Assembly (NCBI RefSeq): GCF_000974685.2
Contig: NZ_AP018738.1
Span: 434,001 to 498,000, forward strand
DNA length: 64,000 nucleotides
From: Ferriphaselus amnicola
Lineage (GTDB): Bacteria; Pseudomonadota; Gammaproteobacteria; Burkholderiales; Gallionellaceae
Direction: 5' to 3'
The notes beneath the pieces are model-generated. The model had not been told where the DNA came from. It worked only from the letters and a program-made list of their open reading frames with translations, and did not search any database. Made by a program: the position numbers and the translations under genes. How positions within the stretch are numbered: position 1 is the stretch's first letter; each line of letters opens with the position of its first letter. Below are positions 9,086 to 18,762 of this stretch, piece by piece.

Positions 9086-10041
9086 AACAGCTCCCGGTGG
9101 TCGAATAACGCCAGCATCTGCAAACATTCGGCACGATGTCCCTCGCCCTGTGCGATGCCGCACTCCTGTCCCGGCAGGCGTAAACCATAGGCTAAACCGG
9201 CTTGGTCGGCGTCCAGCACCCAGCGCGTAAGTTGCTCTAGGCAGCGCTCTTCCGAGGTGCGGGGCAAGGCATCCCAGTCCAACCAGACTAGGGTACCTTT
9301 GGGGGACTCGAACTGTTTTACCTGCAAGCCCTGTTCGCGTGCCAGCGTCTTCCAAGCGATCCGGCTCATGCCGTCACCCGGCACATAGCCGCGCAAACCG
9401 GCGAAATCCTCCACTCCGTTCGGATGCGTGCGTTCCCCGTCCTCGTCGGTCAGTAGGGTCGGCAGCGGACACGACTCCGCAGGGCGTGGATAGACCAGGC
9501 AAAAGGTTTCCAGAGGCAGATAAGCCCAAGCGTGGAACAATCCCAGCGGAAAATTGCAGCGCAACTCCAGACGTTGCGCTTCCAGCCAGCCCCGTTGCGA
9601 ACTGGGTAGTTGTAAGCGAACCTCGGTTTCGGTCTGCGCAGCCACATCGAAGGTGGCCGTGTGGCCCAGCACTTCGCTCAAGGTGATTCGGTAGCGCGCG
9701 ATCGGATATGGGTTGCGCACATGGAACACGAATTCGGCGGTGTCGCCCGCGAATATCGGCTCGATACGGCTTGCCCGAACCTCCAGTCCAGCCAGATTTC
9801 GGTAGGTGTGGAATAGGCTGAGCAAGGCCACGGCCAGCAGCAGGAAGGTCAGCATGAAACCGAGATTGAGGTTGTAGTTGATATCTCCGATCCAGAGTAT
9901 CAGCAAGGTCGCGCCCAGCACCAAGCTTTGGCGGGTGGGCAAGACGAAGATGCGTCCTGCGGTCAGTCGCGCCACGTTGTCCGTTGCCCCCTGACGACGG
10001 ATCGACCAGGCATGGCTGCGACGCTGGAGCCAGTCGAACAT
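9082..10041 (-). CDS. DUF58 domain protein
   Basis: The protein has 319 residues. Two adjacent hydrophobic segments near residues 37-75 (SLVLGATLLILWIG and LGFMLTFLLLAVALLSLFH) anchor it in the membrane. The DUF58 signature follows near residues 230-255 (GDGMSRIAWKTLAREQGLQV), in a region with a degenerate von Willebrand-A-like fold. DUF58 proteins are regularly encoded beside MoxR ATPases, as here, and are thought to be their membrane partners; the exact activity is not known. It starts 6 bases after the moxR stop and overlaps the transglutaminase gene by 4 bases. Confidence 0.9.
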   Translation of the reverse strand: MFDWLQRRSHAWSIRRQGATDNVARLTAGRIFVLPTRQSLVLGATLLILWIGDINYNLNLGFMLTFLLLAVALLSLFHTYRNLAGLEVRASRIEPIFAGDTAEFVFHVRNPYPIARYRITLSEVLGHTATFDVAAQTETEVRLQLPSSQRGWLEAQRLELRCNFPLGLFHAWAYLPLETFCLVYPRPAESCPLPTLLTDEDGERTHPNGVEDFAGLRGYVPGDGMSRIAWKTLAREQGLQVKQFESPKGTLVWLDWDALPRTSEERCLEQLTRWVLDADQAGLAYGLRLPGQECGIAQGEGHRAECLQMLALFDHRELF

Positions 10042-10047
10042 GTCGGA

Positions 10048-10965
10048 TCAGTAGATCGGGACGGCCCGGATCAGCTCCATCACCAGTCGATCCGAGTTGC
10101 CTGAGTGCTGCTCGTGGACGGCTTGCAGGCGGTGACTGGCCACGCCCATCAGTACAGTTTGTATATCCTCGGGCACCACGGCATTGCGCCCGTCCAGTAG
10201 CGCCCAAGCACGTGCCGCCGTCAGCAATGCGATACCGGCGCGCGGCGACAAGCCATGCACATAGCGCCCGGATTCGCGCGAGTGGCGCAAGATCGCCTGC
10301 ACGTAATCGAGCAAAGGGGGGGCAACAATGACTTCCTTGACCTGCTGTTGCAAGGCTAGCAGCTCCTCCAGTTCGATCTGTGGTTTGATCGCCGACATCA
10401 GCTCACGCCGCTCCACGCCAGACAGCAACTGCCGTTCTGCCTGACTATCTGGGTAGCCCAGCCGAATGCGCATCAGAAAGCGATCCAGTTGTGATTCGGG
10501 CAGCGGATAGGTGCCGATCTGGCTGGCAGGATTTTGCGTGGCGATCACAAAGAATGGTGTGGGCAACATGCGGGTCACGCCCTCACTGGTCACCTGCTGT
10601 TCCTCCATCGCTTCGAGCAAGGCGCTTTGCGTCTTGGGCGTAGTTCGATTCACCTCATCGGCCAACAACATCTGGGTGAACAGCGGGCCGGGGTGGAACT
10701 CGAATTTTCCGCTGTCGCGCTGATACACGGACACGCCCAGAATATCGCCCGGTAGCATGTCGCTGGTGAACTGGATGCGCTGGAATTGCAGCCCCAGCGA
10801 ACGCGCCAATACCTGAGCCAGCGTGGTCTTGCCCACCCCCGGTAGATCTTCGATCAGCACATGGCCGCGTGCTAGCAGGCAGGCCAACACCAGACGTATC
10901 TGATGCGGCTTGCCCAGAATGAATTGTTCGACTTGGGAAACGACTGCTTGCAGAGATGGATTCAT
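10048..10965 (-). CDS. MoxR family AAA+ ATPase
   Basis: The protein has 305 residues. It has Walker A in DLPGVGKTTLA (about residue 42), Walker B in LLADEVNR (about 105) and sensor 1 near IATQNPASQIG. An alpha-helical AAA lid follows (VHGLSPRAGIALLTAARAWA). MoxR proteins are chaperone-like ATPases that help assemble or activate partner proteins. Here the partners are likely the DUF58 and transglutaminase proteins encoded downstream with almost no spacing. It follows mshG by 36 bases in the same direction with no visible terminator, so some read-through from the pilus operon is possible. Confidence 0.93.
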   Translation of the reverse strand: MNPSLQAVVSQVEQFILGKPHQIRLVLACLLARGHVLIEDLPGVGKTTLAQVLARSLGLQFQRIQFTSDMLPGDILGVSVYQRDSGKFEFHPGPLFTQMLLADEVNRTTPKTQSALLEAMEEQQVTSEGVTRMLPTPFFVIATQNPASQIGTYPLPESQLDRFLMRIRLGYPDSQAERQLLSGVERRELMSAIKPQIELEELLALQQQVKEVIVAPPLLDYVQAILRHSRESGRYVHGLSPRAGIALLTAARAWALLDGRNAVVPEDIQTVLMGVASHRLQAVHEQHSGNSDRLVMELIRAVPIY

Positions 10966-11001
10966 CGCATTTTCCGATTCACGAATTTACTGAGTCTCGC
11001 A

Positions 11002-12231
11002 TCAATGATGCAAGGCCGCCTGACTGTAATCCCACATCGGTAGGAAGATGGCGAGGGCGAACACGAGGACGAAGCCCGCTAAAACCACGATCAGCACCGG
11101 CTCGATCTGCTGGCTCAGGTTCTTCACCGAATACTCGACTTCGCGCTCGTACATGTCAGCGATCTCGAACATCATGCCATCGAGGTCGCCGGTCTCTTCG
11201 CCCACCGCAATCATCTGAAGCATGATGGGGTCGAAGATCTTCGCGGCGCTGGCGACGCGCAAGATGCTTTCGCCACGCTCGATGCCGCCGCGCATCTGCT
11301 CGATCTTTTCGCGGAAATAGCCGTTATCGACCACCACGCTGACCACGTCCATGCCTTGTACTACGGGCACGCCGCTCCTGAACGACAGGCCGAGGCTACG
11401 CGCAAAACGGGCGGCGGTGGACTTCAGCACGATCTTGCCGATGATGGGGATGCGTATCTTGTAACGATCCCACAGGTATTTCCCCTGCCGCGTGGCGATG
11501 AATATCTGAACGGCCACGAACACACCGACCAGCACGCCCAGCATCACCGGCCAGTGATGCACCATGAAATCGGAGAAGGCGATCAGGTATTGCGTCATCA
11601 GCGGCAGTTTTGCGCCCATGCTTTTGAACACGTTGGCAAACGATGGGATGACGTAGATGTTGACGATCACGACCGCCGCCGACATCGCCACGATCACGAA
11701 GCTGGGGTAGCGCATCGCTGCCTTGATGCTGTCACGCGTGCGTTTGTCGAATTCGATATGGCCGAACAGGCTCAGGAACGTCGTATCCAGCGTGCCGGTC
11801 GCTTCGCCCGCCTGTACCATGCTGATGTAGAACGGGCTGAACGCTTTGGGGTGCGCACGCATCGCGGTACTGAGATCGCGTCCGCTGTCGAGGTCGTCGC
11901 GCACTTCGCTGAGGATGCGGCGCAGCGAAGCGTTGTTGGTGGACTCCTGCAAGCCGGTCAGCGCCCGCATGATGGGCACGCCCGCCTTGAGCAGGCTGTA
12001 CATTTGGCGGCTGAACAGCATCATTTCGGACGGGGAAACGTGACGCAATGCGCGCTCTGCCTTGTCCCACCATCGCTTCCACTGGATGAGCTGACGCGCT
12101 GGCCGAATATCCACAGGAATGATGCCGACCCCGAACAACTGGCTTGCGACGGCATTGCTGTCGGCACCTTCCAGCGTGCCCTTCACCAACTCGCCGCGCT
12201 CGTTGCGCCCCTTGTAGTGGAATTCCGCCAT
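11002..12231 (-). CDS. mshG: MSHA pilus inner-membrane platform protein (GspF/PilC family)
   Basis: This 409-residue polytopic platform protein couples the assembly ATPase to pilus growth. Two repeated T2SSF domains are visible. The first is about residues 68-193 (FSRQMYSLLKAGVPIMRALT, then GEATGTLDTTF), followed by a membrane helix. The second is about 270-395 (FARSLGLSFRSGVPVVQGMD, then GEETGDLDGMM), followed by a last helix (IVVLAGFVLVFALAIFLPMWD). The start overlaps the mshE stop by one base (TGATG), so the two are translationally coupled. It is the last msh gene in the operon. Naming as mshG rests on family and gene order. Confidence 0.92.
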   Translation of the reverse strand: MAEFHYKGRNERGELVKGTLEGADSNAVASQLFGVGIIPVDIRPARQLIQWKRWWDKAERALRHVSPSEMMLFSRQMYSLLKAGVPIMRALTGLQESTNNASLRRILSEVRDDLDSGRDLSTAMRAHPKAFSPFYISMVQAGEATGTLDTTFLSLFGHIEFDKRTRDSIKAAMRYPSFVIVAMSAAVVIVNIYVIPSFANVFKSMGAKLPLMTQYLIAFSDFMVHHWPVMLGVLVGVFVAVQIFIATRQGKYLWDRYKIRIPIIGKIVLKSTAARFARSLGLSFRSGVPVVQGMDVVSVVVDNGYFREKIEQMRGGIERGESILRVASAAKIFDPIMLQMIAVGEETGDLDGMMFEIADMYEREVEYSVKNLSQQIEPVLIVVLAGFVLVFALAIFLPMWDYSQAALHH

Positions 12232-13934
12232 CAGTCATCCACCTGATTGCTGATGCGCATCACCTCGGCGACTGAGGTGCCGCCGCTCTTCATGCGGGAG
12301 ATGGCATCGTCGAGCAAGGTGCGGCCGACCAATTGTTGGCGAGCCGCTTGGATAAAACGCGTCGAGTCGTGATGGGCGGCGAGGTCGATCAGTTCTCGGT
12401 TCATCACTAACATTTCATAGATGGCTTGCCGTCCGTTGTAGCCAGTCTTGTTGCAATATGAACAGCCGTTTCCGGTGCGCAGTTGACTCCATTCGACTTC
12501 GGCCACGCCCGCCTGCAACAGCCATTCCGCTTCGATGGCACTGGGCGTATGCGGCTGGCTGCAACTTTCGCAGACGCGGCGCAGCAGACGTTGCGCCAGC
12601 AATACTTGCACGGACGAGGCGACCATGTAGCGCGGCACGTCCATATCCACCAACCGCGCCAGCGTGCCTGCCGCATCGCGTGTATGCAAGGTGGAAAACA
12701 CCAGGTGGCCGGTGATCGCCGCGCGCAGGCCGATCTGCGCCGTTTCTGGGTCGCGCATCTCGCCGACTAGGATGATGTCCGGGTCTTGCCGCAACACCGA
12801 ACGCAGCACCCGCGCAAAAGTCAGGTCGATCTTCTCGTTCACCTGCACCTGATTGATGCCGGGCAAGCGGTATTCCACCGGGTCTTCCACGGTGACGATC
12901 TTTTGCTCGATACTGTTGATCTCGTCCAGCGCGGCATACAGCGTGGTGGTCTTGCCGCTACCGGTCGGGCCCGTCACCAGCACCATGCCTTCACTGCGAT
13001 GGATGATCTTGCGGAACTCCTTGAGCATCTCCGGCGGCATCCCTAGCTTTTCCAGCGACAGGAAATTGCCACTGCGATTGAGCAGACGCAACACCACCGA
13101 TTCGCCGTACTGCGTGGGCATGGACGAGACGCGCACGTCCACCACTTGATCGCGGGCGCGCATGTGGAAGCGGCCATCCTGCGGCAGGCGCTTCTCGGAA
13201 ATATCCAGCCCGGACATCAGCTTGAGGCGCAGCACCAAGGCGGGCGCGATGTTGGGGTCGGCCTCGGTCTGCAAGTGCAGCGCGCCGTCGATACGAAAGC
13301 GGATGCGCAACTGCCGTTCCATCGGTTCGATGTGTACGTCGGACGCGCGGATGCGCATGGCATCGTCGAAAATGGTCTGCAACAGTTTCACCACCGGCGC
13401 GGCTTCCAGACTGGCCGCTTCGTCCATCTCGTGCAGATCGACGATGGCCTCGCCCATGTCGTCCGACAACTCTTGCGCTAAGCCGCTGATCTCTTCAGTG
13501 CGGCGATAAACGCGATCCAGCGTTTCGATGAACTGACTTTCGGCCACCACGGCCAGCGTCAATTCGCTACGCAGCAAGCGCTTCAGCTCGTCGTAAAGCA
13601 GCAAGTCGGTCGGATCGACCATGCCGACCAGTAGCCCGCCATCGTGTTCCTCCAGTACGATGGCATGGAGTCGGCGCGATTGATATTCGGACAAGCGGCG
13701 GCTTATCTCTGGCCGCAGATGAAAATGGCGCAAGTCGATGAAGGGCAGGCTAAGCTGGGCGGACAATGCCTGAGCCACTTGCACTTCGGTGGCGAATTTA
13801 CGCTCGACCAACACCTTGCCCAGCCGCTCGCCGCTCTGCCGTTGCTGCTCTAGCGCCTGCCCCAGATTGTCTTGCAGCAAGTGGCCCAACTGCACCAGCA
13901 TATCGCCCAAGCGAGCTTTTCCGTAACGTGCCAT
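12231..13934 (-). CDS. mshE: MSHA pilus assembly ATPase (GspE/PilB family)
   Basis: The protein has 567 residues. Residues about 1-150 are the MshEN/T2SSE-N domain (RLGDMLVQLGHLLQDNLGQAL), a type known to bind c-di-GMP in MshE proteins. The ATPase core has Walker A GPTGSGKTTTLY (about residue 325), the Asp box and Walker B ILVGEMRDPETA (about 388). A tetracysteine zinc motif CESC...CSYC lies near 455-490. It powers pilin polymerisation from the cytoplasm. A giant c-di-GMP enzyme is encoded at 29824-33861 in the same window, though no direct link is shown. It starts 3 bases after mshN. Confidence 0.94.
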   Translation of the reverse strand: MARYGKARLGDMLVQLGHLLQDNLGQALEQQRQSGERLGKVLVERKFATEVQVAQALSAQLSLPFIDLRHFHLRPEISRRLSEYQSRRLHAIVLEEHDGGLLVGMVDPTDLLLYDELKRLLRSELTLAVVAESQFIETLDRVYRRTEEISGLAQELSDDMGEAIVDLHEMDEAASLEAAPVVKLLQTIFDDAMRIRASDVHIEPMERQLRIRFRIDGALHLQTEADPNIAPALVLRLKLMSGLDISEKRLPQDGRFHMRARDQVVDVRVSSMPTQYGESVVLRLLNRSGNFLSLEKLGMPPEMLKEFRKIIHRSEGMVLVTGPTGSGKTTTLYAALDEINSIEQKIVTVEDPVEYRLPGINQVQVNEKIDLTFARVLRSVLRQDPDIILVGEMRDPETAQIGLRAAITGHLVFSTLHTRDAAGTLARLVDMDVPRYMVASSVQVLLAQRLLRRVCESCSQPHTPSAIEAEWLLQAGVAEVEWSQLRTGNGCSYCNKTGYNGRQAIYEMLVMNRELIDLAAHHDSTRFIQAARQQLVGRTLLDDAISRMKSGGTSVAEVMRISNQVDD

Positions 13935-13937
13935 TGC

Positions 13938-14963
13938 TTACTCTCCCTGCCGTTTCTGTGCGCCGTTCAAACGCTGTTCGGCGAAGCGCTGCATCTCCGG
14001 TGTCAACGTGCCCAGCGTCAGCGCGCGTTGATATGCTGTCTTCGCCTCGGCTTCGCGTCCCGCTGCTTGCAACGAGATACCCAAACCTACCCACCAACCA
14101 GCGCTATCCGGTGCGAGTTGCAGTGCCGCTTGATAGTCGGTGACGGCTTCCTCGTGTCTGCCCAAACGCTGTGCCAACGTGCCCATGAACGCGCGATAGT
14201 CCGGTTTCTGTTGCGCGTGCGGTGCACCGGCGAGCAAGGTTTCCAGCGCAGCATTCACCTCGCCGCGCTCCACGCGCAGCCGCGCTAGCAACATTGCATC
14301 GGCACTCGCATCGGGATGCAGACTCAGCCCGTCTTGCAACAGCCGTTCGGCCTCAGTCGAGCGCCGCGCCTGAATCAACAGTCGTGCCAGCAAGGTGCGC
14401 GCTTCTCGATGTCCGTTATCCAGCTTCAGCGTTGTAGTCAGTGCAGTTTGCGCCTCGTCGTTGCGTCCTTGCTCGACCAGCATCACCGCCCGTGCATACT
14501 CGGCATCGGCCTGATTCTGCGCGTTCATCTTCTTGCCGGAAGCGGGTGCTAGCGTCGCCGGCAACGATGCCGGTGCCACGATCTGTTGCGAGAGTGAGGG
14601 GACGGAGATAGGTACGTCGGATTTCGCCGGCTCAACCTTGGCCTTCTCGACCGAACTTGCCGCCTGTACCTTGACTGCCGCAACTGCGCTGGTGGCTGGG
14701 GCGACTACCCGCGTCACCGCTGGCTTTGGGCTTATCGGAGCGGGCGCACTTGCAGCCACAGGCGCACTCACCACGGGTGCGGGGGATGGCACACTCATGG
14801 GCGGACGCATCACCCATACCGCAGAGAGGGTGACTGCTAGCGCACCGACAAGCCACGGCCAACGACTCGACCGCGCTGGGACGCTGGCCAGCGTCTGCTC
14901 GCCCACATTCACCGCCACGCCGCGTCGGTCTAAATCCTGCAACACCTGATTGATTACGCTCAT
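13938..14963 (-). CDS. mshN: MSHA biogenesis TPR protein
   Basis: The protein has 341 residues. It opens MSVINQVLQDLDRRG, the conserved cytoplasmic start of MshN, followed by one membrane helix (WPWLVGALAVTLSAVWVM, about residues 34-51). A long Ala/Pro/Val-rich periplasmic linker (about 52-140) comes next. Residues about 145-330 are tandem tetratricopeptide repeats (AQTALTTTLKLDNGHREA; EEAVTDYQAALQLAPDSAGW). TPR proteins of this class are thought to help secretin assembly or stability. It lies between mshM and mshE, as in Vibrio msh operons. Confidence 0.88.
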   Translation of the reverse strand: MSVINQVLQDLDRRGVAVNVGEQTLASVPARSSRWPWLVGALAVTLSAVWVMRPPMSVPSPAPVVSAPVAASAPAPISPKPAVTRVVAPATSAVAAVKVQAASSVEKAKVEPAKSDVPISVPSLSQQIVAPASLPATLAPASGKKMNAQNQADAEYARAVMLVEQGRNDEAQTALTTTLKLDNGHREARTLLARLLIQARRSTEAERLLQDGLSLHPDASADAMLLARLRVERGEVNAALETLLAGAPHAQQKPDYRAFMGTLAQRLGRHEEAVTDYQAALQLAPDSAGWWVGLGISLQAAGREAEAKTAYQRALTLGTLTPEMQRFAEQRLNGAQKRQGE

Positions 14964-14988
14964 TTTTAACCTAATTTGTCCATTGGAC

Positions 14989-15861
14989 TCACCCCCACCA
15001 TGCCGCTGGCTGCATCCAGCCGAACCAGTCGCTGAGTGTTTGCGGCGTGTCGTTTGCCGCCAGCCGTACCTGCTTCGCCGAGACTGTTTTTTGGCCCGTG
15101 CCGTAAGCCAGCATCAGCGCTTTGTGCGCCACGATGTTGACTAGTCTGGGCGTGCCGCGTGTGACGCGGTACAGCGCACTCACCGCACTGCGTTCGAACA
15201 CACGTTCAGCGTTCGACCCCGCAGCCCGTAAGCGAAAATCCAGATAGTTCGCCAGTTCACTCGCTTGCAAACCGCCCAACTCACACTGGAACGTGATGCG
15301 CTGGCGCAATTGCCGTACCGAATGTTGATTCAGATGAGCATCCAACTCCGGCTGACCGAACAGCACCACTTGCAGCAATTTGCGCTTGCCCGTTTCCAGA
15401 TTGGTCAGCAAACGCAGCACTTCCAGTGTCTCCAGCGGCAAGGCTTGTGCTTCGTCCAGACATACCACCACTTGCATGTCGCGGGCGGCGAAACTCAGCA
15501 GCGCCTCGTTGAGTCGGTTCACTAGCAGGTGTTGCGGGGCATCGCTGGCCAACTCAAGGCCCAACTCTCCCGCCAGCGCGAGTAGCAGACTGCGCGGATC
15601 AAGGTAGGGATTGGGCAGGTAGGCGGAAACGAACTTCGGCGCGGCGGCGTTCGCCTGCTCCAGCTCGTCCAGAAACTGGCGGCACAGCAACGTCTTGCCG
15701 TTGCCCACTTCGCCCACCACTTTGATGAACCCTTCGCCGCCCAATGCCGCCACGCGCAGCATGTTCAGCGCCTGCTGGTAACTCGCTCCGGCAAAGAAAA
15801 AGCCGGTGTCCGGTGTCAGGCTGAACGGCAGCTCAGCGAGGGCGAAGTGTTTGAGATACAT
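14989..15861 (-). CDS. mshM: MSHA biogenesis ExeA-like AAA ATPase
   Basis: This 290-residue ATPase of the ExeA/GspA type has Walker A in GEVGNGKTLLCRQ (about residue 51) and Walker B in VVCLDEAQALP (about 133). It opens MYLKHFALAELPFSLTPD, typical of the family. It lacks the C-terminal membrane and peptidoglycan-binding parts of ExeA, as MshM normally does. It is thought to help insert or assemble the secretin through the peptidoglycan. It starts 2 bases after mshL and ends 25 bases before mshN. Confidence 0.92.
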   Translation of the reverse strand: MYLKHFALAELPFSLTPDTGFFFAGASYQQALNMLRVAALGGEGFIKVVGEVGNGKTLLCRQFLDELEQANAAAPKFVSAYLPNPYLDPRSLLLALAGELGLELASDAPQHLLVNRLNEALLSFAARDMQVVVCLDEAQALPLETLEVLRLLTNLETGKRKLLQVVLFGQPELDAHLNQHSVRQLRQRITFQCELGGLQASELANYLDFRLRAAGSNAERVFERSAVSALYRVTRGTPRLVNIVAHKALMLAYGTGQKTVSAKQVRLAANDTPQTLSDWFGWMQPAAWWG

Positions 15862-15863
15862 GC

Positions 15864-17711
15864 TCAGGGCTGCGACGGTGCGGTTTCGTTGGTGCTTGCC
15901 TTAGCATCGGAGCGCTCCAGTTTTTCAATTCTGTCGCGGCTCTTGCGGATATCTTCAGACCAATCGGAGTCGGTATCCACGATGGTTGGCTTGATGAGAA
16001 TTACAAGCTCACGTTTTTGGGTTGCCTTACTGGTTTGCCCAAAGATGCTTTTTGGCATCCCCGGCAAGCCAGAACGATCATCTGTCGAAGCCTGCCGCAT
16101 CAAACCACCGATGGCGATAATCTGGCCGTCTTTTGCACGCACGATACTGTCGGTTTCGGAGATGCTCATGGTGGCAAGTGGCAAACTAATCGATGTACCG
16201 CTGACCTGTGCAGTTTTGACTACGGTATTGATGCTGTTCACCATGGGGTGAACGTGCAGAGTCACGTTGTTGTGCTCGTCGATGTTCGGCAATACATCGA
16301 GTTGAATGCCAGCAAACAGATTTTGCATAGTCACGCCACTGGTGACATACGGGGCCATGCCTACGACGCTGCTCGGTACTACTTGCGGATTGGCACCCGA
16401 GAAATAGGTTTCTTCGGTGCCCACTTTCAAGACGGCTTTTTGATTGTTGAGCGTGGCGATACGTGGGCTGGATAACACATGCACCTCTCCCTGCGTTTCA
16501 AGGAAATTCAGCATGGCCGCAAAATTGCCAGTCTGAAAGGCCATGCCTATCATGGTGCCTAAGTTCCCTCCCGCAGACATGGCGGCGCCAGCTAGAGAGG
16601 TAATGCTTCCGTTGGTGAGGGTGGTTGCAGCGCCGTTTGGATTTGCTACGGTTCCGGTGAGGTTATTGAAGGTCACCCCGTTATTTGCATTGGTATAACT
16701 GAAGGTGGCTGGTCCTCCAGTTATATTCACGTTGGGGACATATTGTCCGGAGGGTAGCAATGTTCCTGTTGCCAGATTGTTGTTGAGTCGTGGCGCCAGA
16801 CTGGAGTTTGGTGAAAGCTGACCAATATTATTTTGACCAAATAAACCCCAATTCACCCCAGACTGAAAGCTGTCGCTCAATTGCACTTCCATGATCTTGG
16901 CTTCAAGTATCACTTGGCGTTCAATCGCTATTTGAGCAGCCTTCAGGTAGGCTGAAACAGCTCTCTGATCGTCCATCATGCCCTTGACTACGATCACGCC
17001 AGTCATCGGGCTGACCATGATACTGCGCCCATTTTCATCCCCAACTATGGCCGTTAAACTTTCCTTCAACTCTTTCCAGAAATCGCTAGTTGAGGTGGTA
17101 TTCACTCGGGCGGACTCCATTCCAATCCCCATGCCAGCTACTGCAGTTCCTCCCCCGCCTGCACTTTGGCCTGCAGTTTGAGTTTGGGTTCCTGCTACGC
17201 CACTAGCCAGAGAGTTAGAGGTTACCCGCAGATTCGATGTTCCATTGCGAATGCCCGTCAAATAATTAACCTTGTACATCCGCGTCTGCATCTCTTTGGG
17301 CATGATCGAGATGCGCCGTCCATCCAGTTTGTAGTCGTAGCCGAACATATCGCGGATCGCGTCTAGGGCTTCGAGTACGGTCACATCCTTGAGCCGGATG
17401 GAGATGTTGCCGGAGACTTCGGGATGAACCAGCATGCTGTAGCGGCTATCGGCAGCGATGGCGTAGAACACTTGCGCAGCGGGCGTGTCGTTCAGTTCTA
17501 GACTGAAGCGCGGTTCGCGTGGTTTGGCGGGGGCGGTAGATTCCAGTCGCGGCATCAGCGCGGCGTTGATCGCTTCCGGTGCGGGAGCAGGGGCAGCGAT
17601 AGCAGCATTCATTTCCTGACGGATGGATTCACGTGGTGTCGCGCCGGGGCCATTCGGCGCGGTACAGGCCGTCAGGCCGATGAGTGCGATGCTTGCAAGT
17701 GACTTATTCAT
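15864..17711 (-). CDS. mshL: MSHA pilus outer-membrane secretin
   Basis: This 615-residue secretin forms the outer-membrane ring through which the pilus passes. It carries a lipoprotein signal peptide (MNKSLASIALIGLTAC, Cys16). An N0/STN-like domain lies at about residues 68-135 (TPAAQVFYAIAADSRYSMLV). An N1-type domain with a Gly/Thr-rich insert spans about 180-275. The secretin core follows to about 590, with the signature GLPGMPKSIFGQTSKATQKRELVILIKPTIV near the end. The segment about 295-385 is unusually Asn/Thr/Gly-rich. Its start overlaps the mshK stop by four bases (ATGA). Confidence 0.94.
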   Translation of the reverse strand: MNKSLASIALIGLTACTAPNGPGATPRESIRQEMNAAIAAPAPAPEAINAALMPRLESTAPAKPREPRFSLELNDTPAAQVFYAIAADSRYSMLVHPEVSGNISIRLKDVTVLEALDAIRDMFGYDYKLDGRRISIMPKEMQTRMYKVNYLTGIRNGTSNLRVTSNSLASGVAGTQTQTAGQSAGGGGTAVAGMGIGMESARVNTTSTSDFWKELKESLTAIVGDENGRSIMVSPMTGVIVVKGMMDDQRAVSAYLKAAQIAIERQVILEAKIMEVQLSDSFQSGVNWGLFGQNNIGQLSPNSSLAPRLNNNLATGTLLPSGQYVPNVNITGGPATFSYTNANNGVTFNNLTGTVANPNGAATTLTNGSITSLAGAAMSAGGNLGTMIGMAFQTGNFAAMLNFLETQGEVHVLSSPRIATLNNQKAVLKVGTEETYFSGANPQVVPSSVVGMAPYVTSGVTMQNLFAGIQLDVLPNIDEHNNVTLHVHPMVNSINTVVKTAQVSGTSISLPLATMSISETDSIVRAKDGQIIAIGGLMRQASTDDRSGLPGMPKSIFGQTSKATQKRELVILIKPTIVDTDSDWSEDIRKSRDRIEKLERSDAKASTNETAPSQP

Positions 17712-18109
17712 GGTTTCCCCTTGTCGGCGGCTACTCCCGCCGGTTTGATTCGTAGATGCTGTTTTGCGGGTGCAGCGGCGCGGCGCTGCATGCCCAGATT
17801 CGAGAACACGCGCAGCTCGCGCCGACCGTGCTCGTTCTCAAGCACGGCGCGACCTTCGCTGACCTCGATCAGACGTTCGTTGCCATAGTTGCCGCCCAAG
17901 ACGACGGTCTGGCCGTTGATGATGGCGGCGCGGCGAGTGGGCGAGATCATCACGGCTTGCAGACCGCCTCCATCGGCTCGGAAATCCGCGCTGGGTGCGC
18001 TCATGCCGGCAGGTGGGCGGGTCGGGTCGCGTAGTTCTTGCGCGTTGACTGACATCGCGCTAATCGCTAGTCCCACGCCTAGCGTCAACGCGATCAGACG
18101 GCTAGCCAT
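17708..18109 (-). CDS. mshK: MSHA biogenesis periplasmic protein MshK
   Basis: This 133-residue protein has a cleavable signal peptide (ending ...SAMSVNAQ) and then the DPTRPP motif. The core LQAVMISPTRRAAIINGQTV is typical of MshK and related PilP/GspC-like proteins that touch the secretin. It is basic at the C-terminus. It overlaps mshJ by 16 bases and mshL by four, so it is tightly coupled to both. Confidence 0.85.
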   Translation of the reverse strand: MASRLIALTLGVGLAISAMSVNAQELRDPTRPPAGMSAPSADFRADGGGLQAVMISPTRRAAIINGQTVVLGGNYGNERLIEVSEGRAVLENEHGRRELRVFSNLGMQRRAAAPAKQHLRIKPAGVAADKGKP

Positions 18110-18762
18110 GATGTATCTCCTAAAGTGTAGAGCGTCAAAGTCAGCAGCGCGGTCGGATAGTGCTCCACCGCATAGTCGAGTTTGACCCAGTTGATCTTGT
18201 AAGGTAGCTGTTCGGCGCGCTCCAGATAACTGAGTAGATCGAAATAGTTGCCGCGCAAGGTGATGCGGATAACGTGTTTGTGTGATCCGAGCGAGGGGAG
18301 GGTTTCCGTACTGGCGACCGATGAAGCGGCAGCGGGCGCGGAGGTGGCGGTACTTGCTACCGACAGTCCGAGCACGACATCTGCTGGGTCTTTTTCCAGC
18401 TTGACCAGCGTCAATCCCTGACTTTTGCTTAACAACTGATCCAGTAATTGCACCATCTGCTGCCCATTCACCTCTTGGGTGATCAGTGCGTTGATGCCCT
18501 GATTGCGCTGCGCCAGTTGTTGCTTGAGACCGTTGATCTTGTCTTCCAGCTCGCGGCGTCCGTCATTTTGTATGCTGGTGGCCGTTGCTGTCAGCGCCTC
18601 TTGCTGCTGCGTCAAACTGTGTTGTTGCTCCAACATGGGGTTTGCCCCGAATCTCATCACTCCCCATATCAGCAGACCTGCCAGCGTAGCGAAGATCAGC
18701 GCGCGCCAGTGCAGCTCCAGACCATCGACTTTGTCGGTGAACCTATCCCAATTCTGCTTCAT
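18094..18762 (-). CDS. mshJ: MSHA biogenesis protein MshJ (PilO/GspM-like)
   Basis: The protein has 222 residues. It has a short cytoplasmic start, one membrane helix (ALIFATLAGLLIWGVMRFG, about residues 21-39), a periplasmic coiled coil (about 45-100) and a C-terminal ferredoxin-like domain (HVIRITLRGNYFDLLSYLERAEQLPY). This plan is shared with PilO and GspM inner-membrane alignment proteins. Position between the PilN-like gene and mshK supports MshJ. Overlaps with both neighbours indicate coupling. Confidence 0.87.
   Translation of the reverse strand: MKQNWDRFTDKVDGLELHWRALIFATLAGLLIWGVMRFGANPMLEQQHSLTQQQEALTATATSIQNDGRRELEDKINGLKQQLAQRNQGINALITQEVNGQQMVQLLDQLLSKSQGLTLVKLEKDPADVVLGLSVASTATSAPAAASSVASTETLPSLGSHKHVIRITLRGNYFDLLSYLERAEQLPYKINWVKLDYAVEHYPTALLTLTLYTLGDTSWLAV

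Noticed and set aside
9086-9355. N-terminal extension of the transglutaminase-like protein
   Set aside because: It overlaps the DUF58 gene almost completely and is not membrane- or domain-like.
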